This document shows positions 34,835 through 44,517 of a stretch of DNA of 64,000 bases, piece after piece. Each line of letters begins with the position of its first letter. Position 1 is the stretch's first letter. The notes beneath the pieces were generated by a model. The model worked only from the letters and a program-made list of their open reading frames with translations, was not told the DNA's origin and made no database searches. The stretch comes from Ardenticatenaceae bacterium. GTDB lineage: Bacteria > Chloroflexota > Anaerolineae > Promineifilales > Promineifilaceae. The stretch spans positions 124,001-188,000 of the forward strand of contig JACKBS010000006.1 of assembly GCA_020634435.1 (NCBI GenBank). The letters are read 5' to 3'. A program made the position numbers and the translations under genes.

Positions 34835-35281
34835 ATGGTAGAAAGTACTGTTTCAGAATACACTCGATCCAGGCCGCGACGGCCGTTAGGTGTTTGGGTA
34901 TTGACCGTGTACGGGGCAAATTTTGCTGGAATTATTCCATTCGGCTTATCCATCTATCTGTTAGTCTCAGAGGAATCGTCCAAATTTTTGGATTCTGCTG
35001 GCTTTGGGCTTTTTTTGTCTTTAGCCCTGAATGTTGGCGTTTTCATCGCTGCCTTTCGTACCTGGCAGGGCAAAGATCGCGCACGCATTGTCTTCCTAAT
35101 TCTCATAACCCTGTATTATGCACTGGTTGCCGTCAACAATTATCAACTTATGAGCTCCGGGTCGGCAGTCTCTAGTGAAACAAGTAGGATGTGGGGACGT
35201 GTTTTCCGCGGCTTTCTTTATCCGGTTATCTTTATATGGTATTTTTTGAGGGCAGAGACGAGGAAATTTTTTCGAGAATAA
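34835..35281 (+). CDS. Small membrane protein, unknown function
   Basis: This 148-residue protein has four predicted membrane helices: about 18-42, 52-73, 83-101 and 118-138. The N-terminus is polar and basic (EYTRSRPRRP), which fits a cytoplasmic N-terminus. A strong TAGGAGG ribosome site precedes the ATG. I do not recognise the family. Codon and base use look more AT-rich than in the neighbours, so it may have been acquired separately. Confidence 0.75.
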   Translation: MVESTVSEYTRSRPRRPLGVWVLTVYGANFAGIIPFGLSIYLLVSEESSKFLDSAGFGLFLSLALNVGVFIAAFRTWQGKDRARIVFLILITLYYALVAVNNYQLMSSGSAVSSETSRMWGRVFRGFLYPVIFIWYFLRAETRKFFRE

Positions 35282-35298
35282 GAAAGTGCTCGTTGCTT

Positions 35299-36927
35299 TT
35301 ATCTCACCCAATTTTGCAGCACAATCAATAGAACTTGGGCCAAAATCACGTTGATGATGATGGCAAAGGGAAACATGAGCGTATAGCCAATGCCCGGCAG
35401 CGGGTTTTGCGCCTGGTCTTCGGCAAATTCCAGGACGGCGGGTTGGGGGGAGATCATGCCGAGTAGCAAACTGAACGGGATGCCCAACAGCCTGTAGCCC
35501 AGCCAGAGCGCCAGTAGCGTTGTTACTACAATCAGCCCCAAGCCGAGGCCCAAAATGAGCCAGCCCGCGCCGCTGGTGAACGCCTGCAAAAAGGCGCTGC
35601 CAGAGCGCACGCCGACGGCCGCCAGCAGCAAAATGAGGCCAAACTGGCGCAGGGTGAGGTTGGCGCTGTAGGGCATCTTCCACAGAATGGGGCCGGTGCG
35701 GCGCAGCGCGCCTAGCACCAGGGCCACCAGCAGCGGCCCACCCGCCAGCCCCAGCTGAAACGTGATGCCGCCGGGCAAGGTTATGAGAATCAGGCCAAGC
35801 AGCCAGCCAACGGCAATGCCCAGGCCAACGGTCATCAGGTTGACGTGGCTGATTTGGGCATACGAATCGCCAAACAGTTCAACCAAATGGGGGATTTCTT
35901 CGCGGGGAGCCAGCACACGGATGCGGTCGCCCCACTCCAAAACGGTGTCACCGCGGGCCAGCAGTTCCACATCACCACGCCGCACGTGCGAGACGATGGC
36001 CCCGTGTGCTTCGCGCAGATTAAGCGTGGCCAACGGTTTGCCTGCAATGCCTGGATTGGAGACAAAAAGGCGGCGGCTGGTGTAAACGGCATGATCGTGC
36101 AGCAAATCTTCGGCGGAGCGCTGGCCAAAAGCGGCCTCCAACTCATCCATTGCTTCGGGCGTACCAGCAATCACAATTTTGTCGCCGGGCTGGAACTGGG
36201 TGTCATTGCTGATGAGGCTGATGTCATCGCCCCGATACAAACGGCCGAATAATACATCCCACTCATGTTCACGACGCAATTGGCGCAACGGCCGTTCCAT
36301 GATAGCTGGGTTCGTTATGTCAATTGTCCGGTACTGCAAATCGCGGGCGATAGGGTATTGATGGCGCAGTCGGTGCGCTTCGGCGGAAAAATCGACGGGC
36401 CAGAGGCGCAGCACAATTGCCAGAACCAGCATTCGCCCCAGCACCCCCAGTGGATAAAGCACGGAAAATCCAACGACGGCATCGGAAACGGCCGTATCGT
36501 TGGCTGGCCCAATTAAATCCAGCACGCTGGCCAAGGCAGGCGTGTTGTTGGACATGCCGGTGAAGATGCCCACCGTCGTTGCGGGCGACAGGTCCAGCGC
36601 CAAATGGAGGCCCAACAGCAGCAGCGCAGGCAGCGTCATGATACCCACAATGAACAGCACTTCGCGCAGCCCTTCGCGGCGAAACTTGCTAAAAAAGCCA
36701 GGGCCATTGGCCAGACCGATGGTGTAGACAAAAAGCACCAGCCCCAAATCGAGGACAATTTGCGGCATTTGTAGCCCTGGGTCCAGCGCGCCAAACGCCA
36801 GACCCACAAACAAAACGGCCGCAACGCCCATGCTGTTGCCGCCAATCCGAATCTGGCCGAGTAAATACCCAATCGCCACCACAAAAAACAGCAAAAGCAG
36901 GGGATTGGCTTGCAATAACTCAATCAT
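35299..36927 (-). CDS. AspT/YidE/YbjL-family putative transporter
   Basis: This 542-residue protein has two membrane halves of five to six helices flanking a cytoplasmic region with two TrkA-C-like modules (about 190-360, including FGRLYRGDDISLISNDTQFQPGDKIVIAGT). That is the layout of the AspT-YidE-YbjL duplication family of aspartate:alanine-type antiporters and relatives. The motif GIFTGMSNNTPALASVL in the first half is typical. The start at 36927 has GGAGAG upstream; an in-frame start at 36996 lacks one. The substrate is unknown. Confidence 0.87.
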   Translation of the reverse strand: MIELLQANPLLLLFFVVAIGYLLGQIRIGGNSMGVAAVLFVGLAFGALDPGLQMPQIVLDLGLVLFVYTIGLANGPGFFSKFRREGLREVLFIVGIMTLPALLLLGLHLALDLSPATTVGIFTGMSNNTPALASVLDLIGPANDTAVSDAVVGFSVLYPLGVLGRMLVLAIVLRLWPVDFSAEAHRLRHQYPIARDLQYRTIDITNPAIMERPLRQLRREHEWDVLFGRLYRGDDISLISNDTQFQPGDKIVIAGTPEAMDELEAAFGQRSAEDLLHDHAVYTSRRLFVSNPGIAGKPLATLNLREAHGAIVSHVRRGDVELLARGDTVLEWGDRIRVLAPREEIPHLVELFGDSYAQISHVNLMTVGLGIAVGWLLGLILITLPGGITFQLGLAGGPLLVALVLGALRRTGPILWKMPYSANLTLRQFGLILLLAAVGVRSGSAFLQAFTSGAGWLILGLGLGLIVVTTLLALWLGYRLLGIPFSLLLGMISPQPAVLEFAEDQAQNPLPGIGYTLMFPFAIIINVILAQVLLIVLQNWVR

Positions 36928-37013
36928 AATCTCTCCAAAACGGAAGCATAGCAGGTTTTTGATTGAGGAGCATTGGTCGTTTTTTGAAGAGTACAAACTC
37001 GCAAATGTTCAAT

Positions 37014-37065
37014 TTCACGCAAAGGCGCAAAGAGCTTAATCTTTGCCTTTGCGCCTTTGCGTGAA
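37014..37065. repeat. TTCACGCAAAGGCGCAAAG inverted repeat
   Basis: A 19-bp arm (37014-37032) is matched by its exact inverse (37047-37065). It lies between the AspT-like gene's promoter region and the 3' end of the FHA protein gene. A fragment of this family is embedded in the coding sequence at 23911-23935. Confidence 0.75.
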
Positions 37066-37146
37066 TCAACTGGTTTTCCTCAATTGGAGCTATTAACTCA
37101 GGAAAATATCGCGGGATGATCGTTTTTGTATAGGGCGAGCATTATT

Positions 37147-39084
37147 CTATTCTTCAGAATCATCAGAAGTTTCTGGCTCGTCGTTTGGTGCTGCGTCTTC
37201 TGCGGTGGGGGGGCGGAGTTGGAAGCGCAGCAAGAGGCGACCAAGGCGGATTTCGTCGCCGTCTTGCAGCTGGCGGGGGCTTAGGCCGAGGCGGTTGTGA
37301 TTCAAAAACGTGCCGCTGGCGCTGCCTTCGTCGTAGAGGTAGTAACGGCCGTTTCGCCTCCGAATCCGTGCATGTAACCGAGCCACCGAGCTGTCGCCAA
37401 AGACAATCTGAGCCACTTCATGGTCCCGACCGATGGCCAGATTATCTTGCTCTAGCACGATGTCGGTGCGATTTCCCGGCGCATCTTCCATCAGATGCAG
37501 CGAGGCAACTAGCGTTTCATCCACTTCATCTTGCATGTCATCAGAGCTGGCGGGGCGTTCGCGGCGCGGACGCGGGGTCATTTTCGGTGGTCGCCGTTGC
37601 CACAAGCGAATGAGCAGCAGGCCCAATCCCAGCAGCCCCAATCCGGCCAAAATGAGCAGCCAATCATCACGGCTTACCTTGTTGGTAACTTCTGTGACGC
37701 GCTCAACTGGGCTGGGCGTGGCGGTAGGCGCTGGTGTGGGTGTAGGCGGATCAGGGCGAACGGCCGTAATCGTCACCACCACCGTCTCAGTTTCAGAGGT
37801 GTAGCCCAGCACGTCCGTCAGCTCGGCACGCAGGCGGTAGGCGCCCGTGTCTACCGATTGCACGTTCCAATTCAGCGTCAGCAGGCCCGAATCGTCTGGC
37901 CGGGGTGCGTTGAGCTGGGGTTGGAGCTGCCCATCAACGTAGAGGGAAACGGCCGTAATCGCGCGCGGCAAATTATCGGGCCAGGTGAGCTGGACGGGGA
38001 TATCTACAGTTGCTGGCTCTAGCTCCAACAGGGGCGAATCGAAGCTGCTGCCTAGCCGCTGAACTGCCGTTGTGGGCAAAGCCAGCGCAATTTGTGGGGG
38101 CACAATCTCCAGCACCAGGTCGGTGCGTGCGGTTAGTGTGCCAATATTGACCGTGATGGGATAGCTGCCACTCTGCCGCAGCAGCGAGCGGTAACGAATT
38201 TGCGCCTGGTTGCCCTGTCGCTGCCAGATCAAAAAGAGCGAATCCGCTTCTTCCGGGCGGGGCACATGGGCATAAAAGGCGCGGGTGGGCTGGTACAGAG
38301 CCGCGGCGGCATCCACCTCATCAAAGCTGGCCTGCGCCCCCAAAATGGCGGTAAATAGCGGCAGCTCAATTGCCTGCGCCTCGGCGACCAGCGTTTCAAA
38401 ATCGAGGAACTGCGGCAAGCGGCGCGCTTCGCTGAGAAGGAGAATGGCCTGGTAACGGCCGTCTTCCTTAATCTCGGCGGCATGGGCGATGGCCTGCCGC
38501 ATCATCCCGTTGATGGGCGCGTCTGCGGGCAGTTCGGCTGTGTAATTTTGGATGGCACCTACTAGCGCATCCGGCGAGCCGGTATCTTGCACCAAAAATT
38601 GGCCCGCCTCGGCAGTAGCATCCGGCACCAGCAGCGAAATCCGGTCCAGCCCCGACGGGTTCATGAAGCGACTGGCGTACCGTTCCAGCGTTTCTTGCAC
38701 GGTTTCCAGGCGCGTTACGCTGCGCCCTTCGTCGATGATGTTGAGCGACTGGTCCGCATCCAGCACAAAAATGATGTCTACGCCTACGGGCACAAACTGC
38801 ACCTGGGCTTCAGGAATGGGCACCCCATTTTCGCGCAGCGCCAGCCGCAGCAGGTCAGATTCTGCCAGCGGTGCTCCCCGGCTGTCGGCGCTAAGCACAT
38901 TCAGCTTTATCTCGGGGAAGTTAGACAGGTCTGGCTGGCTCAACCGCAGCAGCACATCGCTTTGTGCCTGGGCAGGGAAATATCCACAGATTACACAGAT
39001 GGCACAGATAAGAAGCGCCAAAAATCTGTGTAATCTGCGAAATCTGGGGGTGTTTTTCGCAGTAGTTTGGACCATTTTCTCCAT
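37147..39084 (-). CDS. Membrane protein with VWA-like domain and cytoplasmic FHA domain
   Basis: The protein has about 645 residues. A signal peptide (LALLICAICVICGYFPAQA) precedes an extracytoplasmic VWA-like domain with VDIIFVLDADQSL, a variant of the MIDAS motif, then beta-rich sequence. One membrane helix (WLLILAGLGLLGLGLLLIRL) and a C-terminal FHA domain (LAIGRDHEVAQIVFGDSSVARLHARI, SGTFLNHNRL) follow. FHA domains bind phosphothreonine, so it may couple an outside event to Ser/Thr kinase signalling. The signal peptide is encoded by a dispersed repeat. Starts at 39084 or 39075 are both possible. Confidence 0.8.
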   Translation of the reverse strand: MEKMVQTTAKNTPRFRRLHRFLALLICAICVICGYFPAQAQSDVLLRLSQPDLSNFPEIKLNVLSADSRGAPLAESDLLRLALRENGVPIPEAQVQFVPVGVDIIFVLDADQSLNIIDEGRSVTRLETVQETLERYASRFMNPSGLDRISLLVPDATAEAGQFLVQDTGSPDALVGAIQNYTAELPADAPINGMMRQAIAHAAEIKEDGRYQAILLLSEARRLPQFLDFETLVAEAQAIELPLFTAILGAQASFDEVDAAAALYQPTRAFYAHVPRPEEADSLFLIWQRQGNQAQIRYRSLLRQSGSYPITVNIGTLTARTDLVLEIVPPQIALALPTTAVQRLGSSFDSPLLELEPATVDIPVQLTWPDNLPRAITAVSLYVDGQLQPQLNAPRPDDSGLLTLNWNVQSVDTGAYRLRAELTDVLGYTSETETVVVTITAVRPDPPTPTPAPTATPSPVERVTEVTNKVSRDDWLLILAGLGLLGLGLLLIRLWQRRPPKMTPRPRRERPASSDDMQDEVDETLVASLHLMEDAPGNRTDIVLEQDNLAIGRDHEVAQIVFGDSSVARLHARIRRRNGRYYLYDEGSASGTFLNHNRLGLSPRQLQDGDEIRLGRLLLRFQLRPPTAEDAAPNDEPETSDDSEE

Positions 39085-39126
39085 CTTCCGCAGGCTTCCC
39101 GCCGGGTGTGCGTAGGCTGTTTTATG

Positions 39127-39155
39127 TTTACTTTCTGCGCCCGGTTTGCTATTAT
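39127..39155 (+). promoter_or_regulatory. Promoter of the plus-strand FHA protein gene
   Basis: TTTACT (39127-39132) and TATTAT (39150-39155) are spaced by 17 bases. A GGGAGAGAGG ribosome site follows before the ATG at 39186. It lies in the short divergent region between the two FHA genes. Confidence 0.65.
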
Positions 39156-39185
39156 AGCACGGTAAATCCAGGGAGAGAGGCTCAC

Positions 39186-40970
39186 ATGATGCGAACAATA
39201 AAAAGCGGTTGGATGCGATTGGTTTTACTGCTCACAATGGTGCTACTGACGGGAACGGCCGTACTCGCCCAAGATTCCCCCGGCGTCGCCCAACTGTTTA
39301 TCACCGAGAGCAACGTGAGCAGTCTGCCCAGCGTGGAGCTGCACATATACGGCCGTGACGCCCAGGGCAACGCCCTCAACCTCTCCCAGGAAACCCTCAC
39401 CATCCTGCAAAATGGTAATTCTGTCGGCCCCATTGAATATCAGGGAACCCACACGGCAGGCACCTTCACCGTTTTCCTCATCGACGTTCCGCCCGGCGTG
39501 GTAGATGAATTAACGTTGCTCCAGCAAGCCATCGAAGGGTTTGCCGCCGCAGGCAATATGCTGGAGCAGGTCGATTCAGTGGCCGTTTATCAGGTCGGGG
39601 CAACTGAAGCACAGCAGCTGCTGGAGCCAACCGGTTTTTATAACAGCGTGCGCAACCTCTTTGCTACGCCATTAACACCAGAAACCGGCGCAACCGCGCT
39701 CATCGACAGTGCTACCAGCCTGCTGGAGCAGTTGGACAGCCTCAAACCCAACCCGGACATGGTCTCCTCGCTGGTGCTGGCGAGCGATGGCACCGATGTG
39801 GTTAGCACCCGCTTTGAAGAAGATGATCTGGTCAATCGCTCTCTGGAGCTGGGCATCCCGGTGCACACCATTTGGCTGGACAACGAAAATATTTCCACAC
39901 CCGCCGTCGGCCAGGATTTTCTGGCGGGGGTGGCGGCGCAAACAGGCGGTATTGCGGTGCAGCTGGACAACACGGCCGATTTACCGTTGATCTGGAATCG
40001 CATTGCCAGTTTCCGCGACCAGGCCCGCATTCGCTACATGGTTACGGCGCTGGAAGCAGGCAACTTTCCTGTTACGGTGAGCCTGGCCGACAGCCCAGCC
40101 ATTTCTGCTGAAACCACGGTAGACATCCCCAACAATCTGCCCAGTGTGGTCATCAATCTGCCCAGCGAAAGCCGAACGCTTTCCTTACCAGCTCTGGACG
40201 AGCCGGTACGTTTGAAGTTTAGTACGGCCGTTACCTGGCTGGATGGCATTGAGCGGACACTCACCGGAGCGCAGCTGCGCGTCAATGGCGTCTCTTATGA
40301 TGTGCCGGTTGAGGAAATTGACGATTTCCAGGCAGACATTACCAGCTTAACCTATGGCAACAACAGCGTGGAAATGGTGGTGATGGATGAGCAGGGCATT
40401 CAGGCCACCAGCCCGATCCTGGTGTTGACCGTGAACGAAGGTCGGCGCGATATCCCTGAGGCGTTAAGCACGGGCAGCGGGTTGATGGGGCTGGTGCTGC
40501 GCTTTTTGCTCGTGGTGTTTGCCTTGATTGTGGTGCTGGCGGTGCTGTTTTGGCTGTGGCGCAACGGCCGTGTTAAAAATCTGGGTAGCCTCATTCCGCG
40601 CGGCCCTTCGCATCCGCGCCAGCCGTATGTGGAACAGCCAGAGGTGAATTATGCGCCCACGCACACCGTTGCCTATTTGGAAGTGCTCAGCGCGGTGTCG
40701 CAAGTGTCGTCTCCCATTCCTTTAAGCATGGCGGTGGTGCGAATCGGCCGTTCGCCCAATCAGGCCAACATTGCGTTTGAGAACGATGTGACCATGTCGC
40801 GGCTGCACGCCAGCCTGATGCTGGAAGGCAACCATTACCGCCTTTTTGACGAGCAAAGCACCAGCGGCACGTGGGTTAACGAACGGCAGGTGCCTGAATA
40901 CGGTATTCAGCTCAACGAGGGCGATGAGATTCATCTGGGGGCGGTGCACTTGCGTTTCCGCCAGGGGTAG
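39186..40970 (+). CDS. Membrane protein with VWA-like domain and cytoplasmic FHA domain (paralogue)
   Basis: This 594-residue protein has the same plan as its divergent neighbour: a signal peptide (LVLLLTMVLLTGTAVLA), an extracytoplasmic VWA-like part with degenerate MIDAS (TVFLIDVPPG), and Ig-like beta-rich sequence. One membrane helix (LRFLLVVFALIVVLAVLFWLW) and a C-terminal FHA domain (VRIGRSPNQANIAFENDVTMSRLHASLM, SGTWVNERQV) follow. It is a diverged paralogue of the minus-strand gene. The two may act as a pair that senses or assembles an envelope structure under kinase control; this is inference. Confidence 0.8.
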   Translation: MMRTIKSGWMRLVLLLTMVLLTGTAVLAQDSPGVAQLFITESNVSSLPSVELHIYGRDAQGNALNLSQETLTILQNGNSVGPIEYQGTHTAGTFTVFLIDVPPGVVDELTLLQQAIEGFAAAGNMLEQVDSVAVYQVGATEAQQLLEPTGFYNSVRNLFATPLTPETGATALIDSATSLLEQLDSLKPNPDMVSSLVLASDGTDVVSTRFEEDDLVNRSLELGIPVHTIWLDNENISTPAVGQDFLAGVAAQTGGIAVQLDNTADLPLIWNRIASFRDQARIRYMVTALEAGNFPVTVSLADSPAISAETTVDIPNNLPSVVINLPSESRTLSLPALDEPVRLKFSTAVTWLDGIERTLTGAQLRVNGVSYDVPVEEIDDFQADITSLTYGNNSVEMVVMDEQGIQATSPILVLTVNEGRRDIPEALSTGSGLMGLVLRFLLVVFALIVVLAVLFWLWRNGRVKNLGSLIPRGPSHPRQPYVEQPEVNYAPTHTVAYLEVLSAVSQVSSPIPLSMAVVRIGRSPNQANIAFENDVTMSRLHASLMLEGNHYRLFDEQSTSGTWVNERQVPEYGIQLNEGDEIHLGAVHLRFRQG

Positions 40971-41017
40971 GGTGACAAGTTGAAGGGGTGAGGGCAACGC
41001 CCAAAAATTTAGTATCA

Positions 41018-41050
41018 AGAGTGGGCCAATCTGCCAGATTGGCCCACTCT
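41018..41050. terminator. Bidirectional hairpin between convergent genes
   Basis: AGAGTGGGCCAATCT and its exact inverse form a 15-bp stem with a three-base loop, between the 3' ends of the FHA gene and an ABC permease gene. The inner AGATTGG...CCAATCT motif recurs at 63824-63857. Confidence 0.75.
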
Positions 41051-41061
41051 CAAACAACTTT

Positions 41062-42252
41062 CTACATGCTGTAAAGCAGTCGTTCCCGATTAAAGATTTG
41101 CAAAGCGAAGATAATGCCTACGGCCGTAGCCATCAGGTTGCCAATCACGCTGAACATCACAGCATTGGCTGGAATGATGCCGCCTAGCGTGAGCGTGCCT
41201 ACCACGGCCGAAGTGCCGTAGACAGGGACCATGTAGGCCAGGCTGGCACCCGTTGGCGGCACAAAGGCGGCGGCCATAGCGGTGAACATCACCCCTAGCA
41301 TTACCGGTGTCAGGGCCGATTGGGCATCTTTAAAGGTCTTGGTGCGGATGCTGATGACCATGAGAATGACGTTGGCAAACAGCGCCAGCGGCAGCGACAC
41401 CAGGATTGCCATGAGAATCACGTTGAGTGGCAGCGCGCCTGCGCCATCGGTCATAGATTCGGGCAGCACTTTGCTGGCACCCCAAAAGCCAAGGAGCGTC
41501 AGGATAATGGGAATGCCCGTCACCGTAAACACGGCGGCCAGCTTGCCCACAAATATTTCCGTGTCGCTACTGGGCGTTACCAACAGCGATTCCAACGTGC
41601 CACGTTCTTTTTCACCCGCCGTGACGTCGATGGCAATAAACATGCCACCCTGTACGGCGCTAATCGCTACCAAGATGGGCAGGAAGAACGAGGCCGCGGC
41701 TCCGGCTCGCTGCGCGGGGGAGGCCAGATCTTCGGCATCTAGCGTGACTGGTGCCAGCACAGCCAGATCCACACTTCGCTCGGTCAGGCGCTGTACGGTA
41801 ATTTGCTGGTTGTAGGCATTCAGCGCCAGCTCCAACCGGTTGAGCGACAGCCCCCCGCCAAACAGCCCGCCTGAGGTGCTGTTGGTACGCACGATCAGGG
41901 TCGCTTCTTGCTCATCGGCGACGTTTTCGCTAAAGCCAGGGGTGAAAATCAGCCCGGCGGCTTCTTCCGCGCTGGTGATGGTGGCTTCTAGATCACCTTC
42001 AAACGGTTTCAGCTCAATGTTGAAGCGGGCAAAGGTGTCGATAAAGTCTTGACCGGCGTATTCCAGACCCTGTACGGGCAGCACCAGCGTGTCTTCCTGG
42101 CGCGATTCAATCAGGGAGCCAAGCAGGGGATTCAGCACGGCGTAGAAGATACCCAGGATGAGCGGCACAACGAGCATTTGACGCAGCGCTTTGTGGTCAC
42201 GAATGATATCCAGAACTTCTTTTTGCCAGATATTAGAAATGTTGTTGAACAT
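41062..42252 (-). CDS. ABC-2 type permease (NatB-like)
   Basis: This 396-residue protein has one N-terminal helix, a large extracytoplasmic domain (about 50-180) and five to six C-terminal helices, the NatB/YhgE-like ABC-2 plan. The motif DVTAGEKERGTLESLLVTP, typical of the ATPase-contact region, sits between helices. It follows its ATPase gene by 61 bp. The pair resembles the NatAB sodium exporter, but the substrate is not proven. Confidence 0.88.
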   Translation of the reverse strand: MFNNISNIWQKEVLDIIRDHKALRQMLVVPLILGIFYAVLNPLLGSLIESRQEDTLVLPVQGLEYAGQDFIDTFARFNIELKPFEGDLEATITSAEEAAGLIFTPGFSENVADEQEATLIVRTNSTSGGLFGGGLSLNRLELALNAYNQQITVQRLTERSVDLAVLAPVTLDAEDLASPAQRAGAAASFFLPILVAISAVQGGMFIAIDVTAGEKERGTLESLLVTPSSDTEIFVGKLAAVFTVTGIPIILTLLGFWGASKVLPESMTDGAGALPLNVILMAILVSLPLALFANVILMVISIRTKTFKDAQSALTPVMLGVMFTAMAAAFVPPTGASLAYMVPVYGTSAVVGTLTLGGIIPANAVMFSVIGNLMATAVGIIFALQIFNRERLLYSM

Positions 42253-42313
42253 GTTGTTTTCCTTATTTCAGTTAGCGAGTTTGCCAGCTATTTACTTGCA
42301 CGCTTGCCACTCG

Positions 42314-43084
42314 TTATGCGTTGTTTTGCATACGGCCGTATTCACTCCGCGATAATCCTTCCCGACCGGCCAACGTCACAAAAGCGTCTTCCAGATTGTC
42401 TTTGCCGGTACGAGCCATTAGGTCGGTGGGCGTGCCAAAAGCGACAATCTTGCCACCGACGATGATGGCGATGTGATCGCAAAGCCGCTCGGCTTCGTCC
42501 ATGTAGTGGGTGCTGAAGAGCACACAGCGGCCCTGGTCGCGCAGTGCCCGGATGCTTTCGCGGGTGTCGCGTACGGCCATCACGTCCAGCCCGTTGGTCG
42601 GCTCATCCATGATGATGTTGGGCGGGTTGTGTACCAGTGAGCGCCCCAGCACAATCTTTTGCCGCTGGCCGCGGCTAAACCCTTCGGCCCGCCGATCGGC
42701 GATGTCTTCCATGTTGAGCTCAGCAATGATGGCGTCGATGCGATTTTCTAGCTCTTTCCCTTTGAGACCGTAGAAACGGCCGTAATACCGAAACTGTTCC
42801 CGTGGTGTCAACCGAGGATAGACGCCATTCATGTCTGCCTGCACGCCCAACGCCTGACGCACACCGCGCGGATCTTTTGTCACATCGTGGTTGTCTACAA
42901 TGACCGTGCCCGCCATTGGCTTGATCAAACCAGAAATCATGCGCAGGGTGGTGGTTTTACCCGCGCCATTTGGCCCCAACAGTCCGGTAATTTGACCATC
43001 TGGGCAGGTAAAGGAGACATCATCAACTGCTTTGATGCTGTTGTCGTCGCCGTAATATTTCTTCAAATTCTTAATTTCAATCAT
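42314..43084 (-). CDS. ABC transporter ATP-binding protein (NatA-like)
   Basis: This 256-residue ATPase has Walker A GPNGAGKTTTLR, signature FSRGQRQKI, Walker B NIIMDEPTNGLDV and the switch histidine in STHYMDEAERL. It is encoded between two ABC-2 permease genes on the same strand, so one ATPase may serve a heterodimeric pair. A GAGTATG-like region precedes the ATG without a strong ribosome site. Confidence 0.93.
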   Translation of the reverse strand: MIEIKNLKKYYGDDNSIKAVDDVSFTCPDGQITGLLGPNGAGKTTTLRMISGLIKPMAGTVIVDNHDVTKDPRGVRQALGVQADMNGVYPRLTPREQFRYYGRFYGLKGKELENRIDAIIAELNMEDIADRRAEGFSRGQRQKIVLGRSLVHNPPNIIMDEPTNGLDVMAVRDTRESIRALRDQGRCVLFSTHYMDEAERLCDHIAIIVGGKIVAFGTPTDLMARTGKDNLEDAFVTLAGREGLSRSEYGRMQNNA

Positions 43085-43196
43085 CGTTCATACTCCTGGA
43101 AAAAGTAAGGGGTCTTGGCGTTAAGGCGCAGCCAACTGACCGTAAAGGACATTTACCATACGCAAAATATGAGGCTTTGTGTGCAAAAAATCGGGC

Positions 43197-44342
43197 TCAG
43201 CGAGAAGCCACAACGCTTTTGGGATTTTGACGAAGCCGCCAGAATGTGGTGCCCACCAGCACCAGCATAAAAACCAGCCACGCCGTGAGATTCAGGCTGT
43301 TTGTGGCGGACACACCGCTGTTGTTTAAGGCATCGTCAAGGCCAGCGACCAAAAAGTGCGTGGGCATGACGGAAAAAATGGTGCCAAATGGTTCTGGCAG
43401 CTCGATCATGGTGGAAAACCAGGCGGGTGCCAGAAAAATGATCATGGCCAGGCCCAACCAGCTGTTGCACTGCTTGCTAGACTGCGCCAGACTGCCCGTG
43501 AGCGTGCTGATGCTCAAAGAAATGGGCAGGGCAATGGCCAGATAAAGCAATGCCAGTGGCCAGTTGCCTGTTAATCCGCCGTTGAGCAGCACCACCAGCG
43601 CCAGCACCGCCGCAATGCTTACCGAACCAGCCAGCGCTTTGCCCAAAACCACATGGTAAGGATTGGCGGGTGAGTTAATCAACACATTGCCCATCTGCTT
43701 TTCTTTCTCTTCGGTGATGAGCATCGCTACCAGATTGGTTCCGGTGAGAAAGAAGATCATCGTCAGGGTGACAATGAGCAAGAAGCTGTTCAGAGCAGTG
43801 TCCGAGGAAAACGCTTCGCTTTCCAGCTCGATCCACTCTATTTGGGCGGGCAGGCTTTGTTGCCCCATCTGCATGATTTCTGCTTCAACGAGCCGCTGCC
43901 ATTGGATTGTTTCCGAACTCATGCCCCGTTCTGGATTTAGCCAGATGTTGAGTTCTGGATGTAGACCCGCCGCCACATCAGCATCAAAATTTGCCGGAAT
44001 CAGCAAACCGCTCATCGGCCCCTCGTTAATTTGTTCCTGAAGCGCCGCCTCGCTGGTGACCAGGTGCAGTTCCAAGGCCGGATTTTCTTGCATGACGTTG
44101 ACCAGCTGGGAAGCGCCCAAGTCGTACACGGCAATATCAAGGATGCTGGAATTGTCGATGCCCATCATCATCAGGCGGTAGAGCAAGAAAACAACAACGG
44201 GCAGCAGCGCGATAACAATGAATTGGGTATTGGTAACAATTTCGACCAGGTCTTTGCGGGCAATGGCCCAAATCAGCCGCCAATGGTTGGGTGAGCTGAT
44301 GCTTTTTGCCTGTCTGGAAAATGGTTCGCTGCTTGTTGTCAT
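43197..44342 (-). CDS. ABC-2 type permease
   Basis: This 381-residue protein has the same plan as the permease at 41062: a first helix (FIVIALLPVVVFLLYRLMMMG), an extracytoplasmic domain (about 65-195), then five helices with the contact motif MLITEEKEKQMGNVLINSP. It is encoded just upstream of the ATPase gene. With the downstream permease it probably makes a heteromeric exporter. Confidence 0.87.
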   Translation of the reverse strand: MTTSSEPFSRQAKSISSPNHWRLIWAIARKDLVEIVTNTQFIVIALLPVVVFLLYRLMMMGIDNSSILDIAVYDLGASQLVNVMQENPALELHLVTSEAALQEQINEGPMSGLLIPANFDADVAAGLHPELNIWLNPERGMSSETIQWQRLVEAEIMQMGQQSLPAQIEWIELESEAFSSDTALNSFLLIVTLTMIFFLTGTNLVAMLITEEKEKQMGNVLINSPANPYHVVLGKALAGSVSIAAVLALVVLLNGGLTGNWPLALLYLAIALPISLSISTLTGSLAQSSKQCNSWLGLAMIIFLAPAWFSTMIELPEPFGTIFSVMPTHFLVAGLDDALNNSGVSATNSLNLTAWLVFMLVLVGTTFWRLRQNPKSVVASR

Positions 44343-44517
44343 AGCTTTTTACCTACATTAACGGCCGTTTCTGATTTGCCTTGATGCGGAAAATTGCTTC
44401 GGCCAACTACAGACACCACGATAGCAGAACGGGACACGATGCGCATTATTTTTCGGCTAAACCGCAGCAAAATCGGCTGAATGGCCGCAAATTGGGGTTG
44501 AATGGCACGGAAAACTG

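Noticed and set aside
44343..44517. LytTR-type operator upstream of the ABC permease gene
   Set aside because: Some loosely repeated GGCTAAACCGC/GGCTGAATGGC strings are present but spacing and similarity are too weak to call.
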